In this document: one piece after another, positions 1 through 6,626 of the stretch
How the letters are laid out: each line of letters begins with the position of its first letter
Position numbering within the stretch: the first letter of the stretch is position 1
Source: an uncultured bacterium
GTDB taxonomy: Bacteria; Bacillota; Clostridia; Oscillospirales; Ruminococcaceae
Direction: 5' to 3'
Assembly: GCA_905214265.1 (NCBI GenBank)
Contig: CAJMLQ010000071.1
Span: 1 to 15,270 of the forward strand
Length of the DNA: 15,270 nucleotides
Position numbers and translations under genes: made by a program
Notes under the pieces: generated by a model
The model's database searches: none
Told to the model about the DNA's origin: nothing
Seen by the model: only the letters and a program-made list of their open reading frames with translations

Positions 1-42
1 GCGTGACATGGTCTCCATTTTTTCGTTAAAGTATTTGCCCAT
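1..42 (-). CDS. Second phenylacetate-CoA ligase-like gene, N-terminal 14 codons only
   Basis: An ATG at 42-40 (minus) opens a frame that runs off the left edge. Its 14 residues, MGKYFNEKMETMSR, resemble the start of the complete PaaK-like protein further right (MFFQKDLETMPR), with the shared ETM-x-R pattern at the same distance from the start. A purine-rich GGAAAGG lies about 12 bases upstream, a rather long spacing. It would be the fourth gene of the minus-strand paaK-iorA-iorB run, 88 bases after iorB. A small imperfect hairpin (73-91) sits in that gap and could modulate read-through. The inference rests on 14 residues and conserved gene order: in this pathway oxidoreductase subunits are often flanked by CoA ligase genes. 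The rest of the gene is outside the window. Confidence 0.6.
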   Translation of the reverse strand, partial: MGKYFNEKMETMSR

Positions 43-130
43 TGTTGTTCTCAGCCTTTCCGCTAAAATATTCCAGCCGGAAAGCCGGTGGATTCCCGCC
101 CGGCCCCCGGCAATCTGCCAGGGCGGACGC

Positions 131-706
131 TTATTGCTGCTCTCTTCCCAAAGCGAAGGCCTTGCGGTTCAGCTCCAGGAATTTCGAAGGCACGCACTCC
201 TCCAGCGCCTTCTGCCACATCTCTTCGGAAAAATCCATGGCGTTGGCTACCGCGCCCATCAGGACCACGTTGGTCGCTTTCGCGCTGCCAGCCTGCTCCG
301 CCAGATGCAGCGCGTCAAATAGCTTCAGGTTCACGCCTATAGCGCGGAGCTTTTCCGCAATCTCCTCGGGATACTGGGCCGCGCCCATAATCACCGGCAT
401 AGGAGCGATCTTCTGGTCATTAACCACCAGAGTGCCGCCCTTTTTCAGGAATCCCACCCACCGGGCCGCCTCCAGCAGCTCAAAGGAGATGATGATGTCG
501 GCCTCGCCCTCGTTGATCACGGGGCTCCAGACCGTTTCGTCGGAGTATTTCACGTAGGTCACAACAGAGCCGCCCCGCTGGGACATGCCGTGGACCTCAG
601 AGACCTTGACGTCGTAGCCCGCCTGCATCACCACATGTCCTAAGAGCTTGCTGGCCAGAAGACTTCCCTGGCCGCCGACGCCGACGATCATAATGTTCTG
701 ATTCAT
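131..706 (-). CDS. iorB: Indolepyruvate:ferredoxin oxidoreductase, beta subunit
   Basis: This 191-residue protein is the small subunit of the enzyme that oxidatively decarboxylates aryl-2-oxo acids (indolepyruvate, phenylpyruvate, 4-hydroxyphenylpyruvate) to arylacetyl-CoA, passing electrons to ferredoxin in the cytoplasm. It has the pyruvate/2-oxoacid oxidoreductase gamma-type domain throughout: the N-terminal GVGGQGS turn at residues 9-15, then SEVHGMSQRGGSVV around 36-49, which is characteristic of IorB. Length is normal for the family. The start is the ATG at 706-704, which overlaps the iorA stop as ATGA, indicating translational coupling; an upstream in-frame ATG at 745 would lie inside iorA and is less likely. 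Stop TAA at 133-131. Substrate preference among aromatic oxo acids cannot be read from sequence. Confidence 0.93.
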   Translation of the reverse strand: MNQNIMIVGVGGQGSLLASKLLGHVVMQAGYDVKVSEVHGMSQRGGSVVTYVKYSDETVWSPVINEGEADIIISFELLEAARWVGFLKKGGTLVVNDQKIAPMPVIMGAAQYPEEIAEKLRAIGVNLKLFDALHLAEQAGSAKATNVVLMGAVANAMDFSEEMWQKALEECVPSKFLELNRKAFALGREQQ

Positions 707-2445
707 TTCGTTTCCCCTTTCTCCCCGATGGCGTGGAACCTGCAAAGCTCCTTGCAGAGACCGCAGCCCACGCAGAGGGTGTCGTCAATGGCCGCCTTGC
801 CGTCCTGGATGCGGATGGCGGGGCAGCCCAGCTTCAGGCAGGCCTTGCAGCCCCGGCAGCTGGACGGGTCAATGACCAGGGGGGGATTGTGCTTCACATA
901 TTTCAGCAGCGCGCAGGGACGCCGGGAGATGATCACCGAAGGCTCCTTGACGGCCAGCACTTCCTCGATGGCCTGGCGGGTGGCTTTCAGGTCGTAGGGG
1001 TCCACCACCCGGACCCGGTTGATGCCGATGGCATCGCAGACTTTTTCGATGCTGACCTTGGCCGTGGGGTCGCCCTTCAGGGTGAAGCCGGTGGTGGGGT
1101 TCTGCTGGTGGCCGGTCATGCCGGTGATGGAGTTGTCTAAGACAATGACGGTGGAAATGCCCTGGTTGTAGGAAATGTCGATGAGGCCGGTGATGCCGGA
1201 GTGGATGAAGGTGGAGTCGCCGATGACCGCCACGGATTTAGCCGCCGACTCCTCGCCCCGGGCCATGTTGAAGCCGTGAAGGCCGGAAATGGACGCGCCC
1301 ATGCAGATGGTGGTGTCCATGGCGGAGAGGGGGGCGCTGGCTCCCAGGGTGTAGCAGCCGATGTCGCCGGAGACGGTGACCTTCAGCTGGTTCAGGACGA
1401 AGAACAATCCCCGGTGGGGACATCCGGCGCAGAGAACCGGGGGACGTCCGGGAACGGCTTCGGGGAAGGTATAGGTCTCCTCGGTCCTGCCCAGGAGTTT
1501 TTCCGCCAGGAGTTTCTGGGAGAACTCGCCGATCCAGGGGAACAGCTCCTTGCCGATGACGTTGACGCCGATCTTTTTGCAGTGGGTCTCGATGACGTCG
1601 TCCAGCTCCTCAATGACGTAGAGGGTGTCCACCTGGGCGGCGAAATCTTTAATGAGCTTCACGGGGAGGGGGTTGATCATGCCCAGCTTCAGGTAGCTGG
1701 CGCGGTCCCCCAGGACCTCCCGGGCATACATGTAGGCGGAGCCGGCGGTAATGACGCCGATCTTTTTATCGCCCCAGGAGATCTGGTTGATGGGGGCGGT
1801 CTCCGCCCACTCCCGCAGAGCCTCGGTGCGCTTTTCCACCAGGACGTGCTTGGGCCGGGCAAAGGCGGGCATCATGACGTACTTGGCGGGGTTTTTTACG
1901 TAGGGCTTCAGGGGGGGCTCCACCCGCTCGCCGGTCTCCACCAGGCTCTGGGAGTGGGAGATGCGGGTGGACATCCGCAGCATCACCGGGGTGTCGAATT
2001 GTTCGGACAATTCGTATGCGAGTTTCGTGAAATTCAGGGCGTCGGCGGAGTCCGCAGGCTCCAGCATGGGGACCTTGGCGGAGACGGCGTAGTGCCGGGA
2101 GTCCTGCTCGTTCTGGGAGGAGTGCATCCCGGGATCGTCGGCCACGGCAATGACCAGACCGGCGTTGACGCCGGCGTAGGAGACGGTGAACAGCGGGTCC
2201 GCAGCCACGTTGGCGCCTACGTGCTTCATGGCGCAGAAGGAGCGGCGGCCGCCGATGGCTGCGCCGATGGCCACCTCCATGGCAACCTTTTCGTTAGGGG
2301 CCCACTCGGCGTAGATTTCGTCGTATTTGGCGGCGCTTTCGGTAATCTCGGTGCTCGGCGTGCCGGGATAGCTGGAGATGATCCGGCATCCGGCCTCGTA
2401 AAGCCCTCTGGCAACGGCTTCGTTGCCCAGCAGCAGTTTTTTCAA
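703..2445 (-). CDS. iorA: Indolepyruvate:ferredoxin oxidoreductase, alpha subunit
   Basis: This 580-residue protein is the large catalytic subunit, which binds thiamine diphosphate and carries the iron-sulfur clusters for transfer to ferredoxin. The N-terminal pyrimidine-binding-type domain begins LLGNEAVARGLYEAG and includes SSYPGTPSTEI. The TPP-binding half contains GDIGCYTLG, MGASISGLHG, then GDSTFIHSG and LDNSITGMTGHQQNP. The C-terminus has two 4Fe-4S motifs: C530-C533-C536-C541 and C558-C561-C564-C568. Length and domain order match IorA. The start is TTG at 2445-2443, preceded by AAAGGAAGAG at good spacing; no nearby in-frame ATG fits the conserved N-terminus. It lies 18 bases after paaK and overlaps iorB by 4 bases, so the three genes form one operon. 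Likely role: ferredoxin-reducing fermentation of aromatic amino acids. Confidence 0.95.
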   Translation of the reverse strand: MKKLLLGNEAVARGLYEAGCRIISSYPGTPSTEITESAAKYDEIYAEWAPNEKVAMEVAIGAAIGGRRSFCAMKHVGANVAADPLFTVSYAGVNAGLVIAVADDPGMHSSQNEQDSRHYAVSAKVPMLEPADSADALNFTKLAYELSEQFDTPVMLRMSTRISHSQSLVETGERVEPPLKPYVKNPAKYVMMPAFARPKHVLVEKRTEALREWAETAPINQISWGDKKIGVITAGSAYMYAREVLGDRASYLKLGMINPLPVKLIKDFAAQVDTLYVIEELDDVIETHCKKIGVNVIGKELFPWIGEFSQKLLAEKLLGRTEETYTFPEAVPGRPPVLCAGCPHRGLFFVLNQLKVTVSGDIGCYTLGASAPLSAMDTTICMGASISGLHGFNMARGEESAAKSVAVIGDSTFIHSGITGLIDISYNQGISTVIVLDNSITGMTGHQQNPTTGFTLKGDPTAKVSIEKVCDAIGINRVRVVDPYDLKATRQAIEEVLAVKEPSVIISRRPCALLKYVKHNPPLVIDPSSCRGCKACLKLGCPAIRIQDGKAAIDDTLCVGCGLCKELCRFHAIGEKGETK

Positions 2446-2463
2446 GAGTCTCTTCCTTTCTGT

Positions 2464-3768
2464 TTACGCCTGGGGCTGATTCCGCAGGTCGATGATGCGT
2501 TTCGCTTTGCCCTGGAACCGCTCGATGGACTTGGGCTCGCAGAGGGTGACTTTGGTCTCGATGCCCAGGACGGTTTTCAGGTGGGCCCGGACGTCCTTCT
2601 GAATCTCGGACAGCTTCTTGTACTCATCCAAAAGGCTTCCGTCGGTGAGCTCCACCTTGACCTCCAGGGTATCCATGTAGCCCTCCCGGCGGAGGATCAG
2701 CTGATAGTGGGGGCCGATGTGAGGCAGCGTGACCAGGACGCTTTCGATCTGGGTGGGGAAGACGTTGACGCCGCGGATCTTCATCATATCGTCGCTGCGG
2801 CCCTTGATCTTATCCATGCGGACGAAGGTGCGGCCGCACTTGCAGGGCTCGTAGTTTAAGCGGGTCAGGTCCTTGGTGCGGTAGCGGAGCAGCGGGAAGC
2901 CCTCCTTGGTGAGGGTGGTGATGACCAGTTCGCCGGTCTCCCCCTCCGGCAGGATCTTTCCGGTGGCGGAGTCGATGAGCTCGGGGAGGAAGTGGTCCTC
3001 GGAGATGTGCATCCCGTCCCGGTAGATACATTCACCGGAAACGCCGGGGCCCATGAGCTCGCTCATGCCGTAGTTGTCCGTGGCGAAGACGTGAAAGCTC
3101 TTTTCCACCTGGTCCCGCATCTCCGGGGTGCAGCCCTCGGAGCCGAAGAGGCCCAGCCGGAGCTTCAAGTCGTCCAGCACGCCTTTTTCCCGGGCGACCT
3201 CGCTCATGTAAAGGGCGTAGGAGGGGGTGGAGACCAGGGCAGTGGTGCCGAAGTCCTTGAGGATCATGACCTGCTTTTCGGTGTTGCCGCTGGAGATGGG
3301 GATCACCGCTGCGCCGATCTTTTCCAGGCCGTAGTGGAGGCCCAGAGCGCCGGTGAACAGGCCGTAGCCGAAGGAGATCTGGACCACGTCCTCGTCGGTG
3401 ACGCCCACGGCCACGCAGAGCCGGGCCACCAGGTCGGACCAGGTGTCCAGATCCTTCTTGGTGTAGCCGACCACCGTGGGCTTGCCGGTGGTGCCGCTAG
3501 AGGCGTGGATGCGGACAATGTTCTTCAGTGGCTGGGCGAACAGCCCGTAGGGATAGTTGTCCCGAATATCCTCCTTGGTGGTAAAGGGGATATACTCCAC
3601 GTCGGACAGCTGCTTAATTTTATCCGCCGTAACACCGCACTCATCCAGACGCTTATGGTAAAAAGGGACATTATTGTAGCAGTAATTGACCACCCATTTC
3701 AGCCGTTCCAGTTGAAGGGCTTCGATCTGCTGCCGCGGCATGGTTTCCAAGTCTTTTTGGAAAAACAT
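2464..3768 (-). CDS. paaK: Phenylacetate/arylacetate-CoA ligase
   Basis: This 434-residue adenylate-forming enzyme is of the PaaK type, which joins an arylacetate to CoA using ATP via an acyl-adenylate in the cytoplasm. The phosphate-binding loop is SSGTTGKPT at residues 90-98. An adenylation motif DNYGMSELMGPG lies near the middle, and the C-terminal lid has RSDDMMKIRGVNVFP, with the conserved Gly-Arg-Ser/Asp-Asp region of the family. Length is typical. The start ATG at 3768 has GGAAAGGATGGAG upstream. It is the first gene of the run before iorA and iorB, so it probably interconverts the oxidoreductase product (arylacetyl-CoA) and free arylacetate. If it works in the release direction it could conserve energy, but direction is inference. 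The substrate could be indoleacetate, phenylacetate or hydroxyphenylacetate. Confidence 0.92.
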   Translation of the reverse strand: MFFQKDLETMPRQQIEALQLERLKWVVNYCYNNVPFYHKRLDECGVTADKIKQLSDVEYIPFTTKEDIRDNYPYGLFAQPLKNIVRIHASSGTTGKPTVVGYTKKDLDTWSDLVARLCVAVGVTDEDVVQISFGYGLFTGALGLHYGLEKIGAAVIPISSGNTEKQVMILKDFGTTALVSTPSYALYMSEVAREKGVLDDLKLRLGLFGSEGCTPEMRDQVEKSFHVFATDNYGMSELMGPGVSGECIYRDGMHISEDHFLPELIDSATGKILPEGETGELVITTLTKEGFPLLRYRTKDLTRLNYEPCKCGRTFVRMDKIKGRSDDMMKIRGVNVFPTQIESVLVTLPHIGPHYQLILRREGYMDTLEVKVELTDGSLLDEYKKLSEIQKDVRAHLKTVLGIETKVTLCEPKSIERFQGKAKRIIDLRNQPQA

Positions 3769-3816
3769 TTTGCTCCATCCTTTCCCAATCGCAGGAATCT
3801 CCTACGAATCTCTTTC

Positions 3817-3845
3817 ATTTTACTATTTTCCCGTCCTCTTTGCAA
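3817..3845 (-). promoter_or_regulatory. Sigma-A type promoter for paaK-iorAB
   Basis: Read on the minus strand, a -35 TTGCAA (3845-3840) and a -10 TAAAAT (3822-3817) are separated by exactly 17 bases. The predicted start lies about 40 bases upstream of the paaK ATG. It sits downstream of the terminator of the small transcription unit at 3888-3966, so paaK does not depend on that upstream promoter. Confidence 0.65.
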
Positions 3846-3887
3846 GGGTTTCCGGAAAATGCAAAAGCCGCCGGCCCATTTCCGCAT

Positions 3888-3915
3888 AAAAAAACAGCCT
3901 ACGGGGCAGGCGTTT
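3888..3915 (-). terminator. Intrinsic terminator of a small minus-strand transcript
   Basis: On the minus strand, AAACGCCTG pairs with TAGGC and GTTT across loop CCCCG, with one bulged T (3896). Seven T residues follow the stem (3894-3888). It lies about 50-78 bases downstream of a strong promoter and 43 bases before the paaK promoter's -35, so it would end a short RNA rather than a gene. Confidence 0.55.
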
Positions 3916-3966
3916 CTCCGAAATTCCAGGGTGTTCAACGCTTTAGCGCGTCTAAGGGACAGATTG
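3888..3966 (-). ncRNA. Candidate ~78-nt small RNA or attenuated leader
   Basis: A promoter at 4000-3972 and a terminator at 3915-3888 bracket about 78 bases with no convincing reading frame. Inside, a small hairpin GACGC-GCTAAA-GCGTT forms near the 5' part (3945-3930 region), followed by a less structured stretch and the terminator stem. It could be a free small RNA, or a leader whose terminator is controlled so that some transcripts continue into paaK. I do not recognise it as 6S, SRP, tmRNA, T-box or a known riboswitch. The call rests only on promoter plus terminator spacing. Confidence 0.35.
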
Positions 3967-3971
3967 TTTTT

Positions 3972-4000
3972 ATTATACCATACTCTCCGTCCTTCTGCAA
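3972..4000 (-). promoter_or_regulatory. Strong minus-strand promoter upstream of the small transcript
   Basis: Minus-strand TTGCAG (4000-3995) and a perfect TATAAT (3977-3972) are 17 bases apart. Predicted start is near 3965. It faces away from the ABC-transporter promoter about 70 bases to the right, so the two are divergent. Confidence 0.6.
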
Positions 4001-4068
4001 CCGGTCAATCCTACCAAAAGCCCTGAAAAGTCTTGTGCATTTCGAACGCTGCAAATTCTGACAAATCC

Positions 4069-4097
4069 TTGACACTTTAACAGAGTAATGCTATAAT
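4069..4097 (+). promoter_or_regulatory. Consensus sigma-A promoter of the amino-acid ABC importer
   Basis: TTGACA (4069-4074) and TATAAT (4092-4097) are both perfect consensus, with a 17-base spacer. The predicted start is near 4104, leaving an ~75-base leader before the binding-protein ATG at 4180. A consensus promoter this good usually needs repression to be regulated; see the overlapping palindrome. Confidence 0.8.
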
Positions 4098-4108
4098 AAA
4101 CTAGCATT
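4087..4108. promoter_or_regulatory. Candidate operator palindrome over the -10 box
   Basis: AATGCTA (4087-4093) and TAGCATT (4102-4108) form a perfect 7-base inverted repeat with an 8-base centre. It covers the -10 hexamer and the predicted transcription start, the usual position for a repressor site. The regulator is not identifiable from this window. Because only half would be transcribed, it is better read as a DNA site than as an RNA hairpin. Confidence 0.4.
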
Positions 4109-4113
4109 CAAAA

Positions 4114-4157
4114 GGATGGAGTTCCATCCAGACAACCGGCTCCTGAAAAGGAAGCCG
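4114..4157 (+). other. Two hairpins in the leader of the binding-protein gene
   Basis: GGATGG (4114-4119) pairs with CCATCC (4124-4129) around AGTT. Next, CGGCTCCT (4137-4144) pairs with AGG and AGCCG (4149-4157) around a GAAA tetraloop, with one bulged A (4152). Both lie between the predicted start and the ribosome site (AAGGAAAGG, about 4165-4172). There is no T-run, so they are not terminators; they may stabilise the mRNA or bind something. No known riboswitch class is recognised. Confidence 0.4.
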
Positions 4158-4179
4158 ACAGAAAAGGAAAGGTATCGAC

Positions 4180-5025
4180 ATGAAACTGAAAAAACTGCTG
4201 GCTTCCCTGCTCGCTCTGGTCCTCTCCGTGACGGCGCTGGCCTCCTGCGGCAAAACAGAAAAAACTTATATCACCCTCCCCGAAGACTTTGGTTCGGAGG
4301 AATACGCCATCGGTTTCCGCCCTGGCGACGTCGCTCTGGCCAAAGAGGTGCAGCGCATCCTCGACGAAATGTGCGCGGATGGCACTGCAGAGGAGATTTC
4401 CAACAAATGGTTCGGCACCAACCTTATCGTCAGCGACCGCGATTATCCTCGGGATGAGGAGGTCTCCGCAGACGACACCTCCCTGGAGGATCTGAAAAGC
4501 CGGGGCAAATTCATTCTCGGCCTGGATGACAGTTTCCCGCCTATGGGTTTCCGGGATGAGGACAACGAAATCGTCGGCGTGGACATCGACTTGGCCGCTG
4601 AGGTCTGCAAGCGTATGGGCGTCGAGCTGGTGGTCCAGCCTATCGACTGGGATTCCAAGGAACTGGAGCTGACCTCCGGCAAAATCGACTGCATCTGGAA
4701 CGGCATGACGGTCACTGACGACCGCGTTGCTGCCATGTTCCTCACCAAGCCTTATCTGGATAACCGTCAGGTCATCATCGTGGAAGAGGGCAGCAAAATC
4801 TCTCAGGTCTCCGATCTTGCCGGCAAGACTGTGGGCCTGCAGAAGGGTTCCTCCGCCCGGGAAGCCTTCGACGCCAACGCCATCGCCTCCGAGGTGAAGG
4901 ATGTTGTCGAGTACGAGGATAACGTCGAAGCTTTCCTCGACCTCCAGGCCGGACGCATCGACGCCTTACTGGTGGATGAAGTCGCCGGAAATTACATCAT
5001 CGCCACTTACGGCAAAGACAAATAA
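4180..5025 (+). CDS. Amino-acid ABC transporter substrate-binding lipoprotein, apparently circularly permuted
   Basis: This 281-residue binding protein belongs to a polar amino-acid importer. The N-terminus has two Lys residues, a hydrophobic stretch and a lipobox L-A-S-C with the acylated Cys at residue 23, so it should be anchored outside the membrane. The order of its parts is unusual. Residues 30-80 (EDFGSEEYAIGF, then LDEM...DGT and ISNKWFG) match what is normally the C-terminal end of SBP_bac_3 proteins. After a ~30-residue linker, residues 111-140 (LGLDDSFPPMGFRDED, VGVDIDLA) match the normal N-terminal end; the middle follows (NGMTVTDDR at 174-182, GLQKGSSA, DALLVDE at 261-267) and the chain ends at NYIIATYGKDK. 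Ligand motifs (Arg182, Asp266) are kept. Start ATG 4180 has AAGGAAAGG upstream. Ligand unknown; a His/Arg/Gln/cystine-type amino acid is likely. Confidence 0.9.
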   Translation: MKLKKLLASLLALVLSVTALASCGKTEKTYITLPEDFGSEEYAIGFRPGDVALAKEVQRILDEMCADGTAEEISNKWFGTNLIVSDRDYPRDEEVSADDTSLEDLKSRGKFILGLDDSFPPMGFRDEDNEIVGVDIDLAAEVCKRMGVELVVQPIDWDSKELELTSGKIDCIWNGMTVTDDRVAAMFLTKPYLDNRQVIIVEEGSKISQVSDLAGKTVGLQKGSSAREAFDANAIASEVKDVVEYEDNVEAFLDLQAGRIDALLVDEVAGNYIIATYGKDK

Positions 5026-5046
5026 AACGCTTGACGCTGACGATCC

Positions 5047-5080
5047 GGCAGGGGCCTTTTCCGGGCCCCTGCCTTTTCGT
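5047..5080 (+). terminator. Terminator/attenuator between binding protein and permease
   Basis: GGCAGGGGCC (5047-5056) pairs perfectly with GGCCCCTGCC (5064-5073) over a 7-base loop, followed by TTTTCGTT. It lies 22 bases after the binding-protein stop and 26 bases before the permease start. A partial terminator here would give more binding protein than permease and ATPase, a common arrangement in importer operons. Confidence 0.7.
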
Positions 5081-5105
5081 TACGGACACCATGCGGAGGA
5101 ATTTT

Positions 5106-5798
5106 ATGGAAGCATTGCAGAATTTCTGGGACAGTCTGACCAGCCAGCTGGTCTACCTCGGCCGGCTGGGCGTCAACATGCTGCCCGGCTTGCAGTATAC
5201 TCTAGGGCTGTTCGCCGTCACCGTGCTGCTGTCGATCCCCTTGGGCCTGGGGCTGGCGCTGCTGCGAAACAGCCGCGTCCGAGTGCTGAAAGGCCTTACT
5301 GGCTTCTACGTCTGGATCATGCGGGGGACCCCCCTGCTTTTGCAGCTGTTCTTTTTCTATTTCGGGCTGACCTTCATCCCCGTCATCGGCCCCTACCTAG
5401 CCATGGGACGGTTCCAGGCCGCCTGCGTCACCTTTGTACTCAACTACGCCGCTTATTTCTGCGAAATCTTCCGTGGCGGCATCCTCTCGGTGGAAAAAGG
5501 CCAGTACGAAGCCGCCCAGGTCCTGGGTTTTACCAAATGGCAGACCAACCTGAAAATCGTTTTTCCCCAGATGCTCAAGGTCAGCCTCCCCGCGGTCAGC
5601 AACGAGTGCATCACCCTGGTCAAGGATACTGCCCTCATCACGGCTATCGGCGTCACCGAAATCCTCTACTTTGCCAAGTCCGCCGTCAACCGGGATGTGG
5701 ACGTTTCCGCTTATGTGATCGCCGCTGTCATTTACCTGATCATGACCTACGGCCTGACCAAACTCTTCAACTGGCTGGAAAAGAAATTCAATTATTAA
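5106..5798 (+). CDS. Amino-acid ABC transporter permease (HisM/GlnP type)
   Basis: This 230-residue inner-membrane protein forms the translocation channel, probably as a homodimer because only one permease gene is present. It begins with a short cytoplasmic segment and a first membrane helix near residues 20-45 (LPGLQYTLGLFAVTVLLSIPL), continues with several more helices, and carries the EAA-type coupling loop QYEAAQVLGFTKWQ, which contacts the ATPase. IMRGTPLLLQLFFFYFGL is typical of the polar amino-acid uptake family. The chosen ATG at 5106 follows GGAGGAATTTT; earlier in-frame ATGs (5031, 5091) overlap the hairpin or the ribosome site. It lies 13 bases before the ATPase gene. The ligand is set by the binding protein and cannot be named from the permease. 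Confidence 0.93.
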   Translation: MEALQNFWDSLTSQLVYLGRLGVNMLPGLQYTLGLFAVTVLLSIPLGLGLALLRNSRVRVLKGLTGFYVWIMRGTPLLLQLFFFYFGLTFIPVIGPYLAMGRFQAACVTFVLNYAAYFCEIFRGGILSVEKGQYEAAQVLGFTKWQTNLKIVFPQMLKVSLPAVSNECITLVKDTALITAIGVTEILYFAKSAVNRDVDVSAYVIAAVIYLIMTYGLTKLFNWLEKKFNY

Positions 5799-5811
5799 GG
5801 AGGGAATCGCC

Positions 5812-6555
5812 ATGAGTATGATTTCAGTCCGCGACCTGTGCAAATCCTTCGGCAGCGATTCCGTCCTGGACGGAATCACCTTTTCCGTGGAAAAGGGCGA
5901 GACCGTCGCCGTGATCGGCCCTTCCGGCGCTGGAAAAAGCACCATGCTCCGCTGCCTTATCGACCTGGAGTCCGCCGACGGCGGCGACATCCGCATCGAG
6001 GGCCAGCCTCTGCTGGATAATGGACGCTATCCCGATGAGAAGACCCGGCGGCAGATCTGCGGCAAAATGGGGATGGTCTTTCAGAGCTTCAACCTCTTCC
6101 CCCATCTGAACGTGCTGCGAAACCTGGCCATGCCGCCGGTCAACGCCAAAAAATGCACCCGCGCTGAGGCTGAGGAAAAGGCCCGACTTCTTTTAAAAAA
6201 GGTCGGTCTGGAGGGCAAGGAAAACGCACGCCCCTCCGAGCTTTCCGGTGGACAGAAGCAACGGGTAGCCATCGCCCGGGCGCTGATGATGGAGCCGGAC
6301 ATGCTCCTCTTCGACGAACCCACCTCCGCCCTGGATCCCCAGCTCACCGGTGAGGTGCTGGCAGTAATCCGTGAGCTGGCCCAGGAGCATATGACGATGA
6401 TCGTCGTCACCCATGAAATGGGATTTGCCCGGGAAGCCGCCGACAAGGTCCTCTTCATGGGCGATCACGTCATTATTGAAGAGGGGACGCCCGAGGATAT
6501 CTTTGAGCACCCCAAAGACCCCCGCATCACAGAATTTGTATCCAAAATTCTCTGA
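5812..6555 (+). CDS. Amino-acid ABC transporter ATP-binding protein (GlnQ/HisP type)
   Basis: This 247-residue cytoplasmic ATPase powers the importer. Motifs are complete and in order: Walker A GPSGAGKST at 36-44, Q-loop Gln91 within MVFQSFNLFPH, signature LSGGQ at 144-148, Walker B MLLFDEP at 164-170 followed by the D-loop SALD, and H-loop His201 in VVTHEMGFA. Length and the FNLFPH motif fit the polar amino-acid subfamily. A short insertion between the Walker A strand and the Q-loop (about 66-80, with NGRYPDEKTRR) occurs in some family members. ATG 5812 follows AAGGAGGG at ideal spacing, 13 bases after the permease stop. It is the last gene of the unit; a terminator follows 70 bases later. 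Confidence 0.95.
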   Translation: MSMISVRDLCKSFGSDSVLDGITFSVEKGETVAVIGPSGAGKSTMLRCLIDLESADGGDIRIEGQPLLDNGRYPDEKTRRQICGKMGMVFQSFNLFPHLNVLRNLAMPPVNAKKCTRAEAEEKARLLLKKVGLEGKENARPSELSGGQKQRVAIARALMMEPDMLLFDEPTSALDPQLTGEVLAVIRELAQEHMTMIVVTHEMGFAREAADKVLFMGDHVIIEEGTPEDIFEHPKDPRITEFVSKIL

Positions 6556-6626
6556 AGCCATTTCTGCATCAAGGCTTCTGACGGAAAAAGTCAAACGGCT
6601 TTGTGAATTGGATAAAATCTGAGCAA

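Noticed and set aside
1201..2859. Plus-strand open frame of 552 codons
   Set aside because: It lies opposite iorA and paaK, is extremely Gly/Asp/Val-rich with no domain, and is explained by GC-rich codon use on the other strand.
2992..4026. Plus-strand open frame of 344 codons
   Set aside because: Antisense to paaK, with no motif or ribosome site, and it runs through the promoter region.
4104..4179. Known riboswitch (T-box, lysine, SAM, guanidine) in the importer leader
   Set aside because: Too short, and it lacks the conserved core sequences of these classes.
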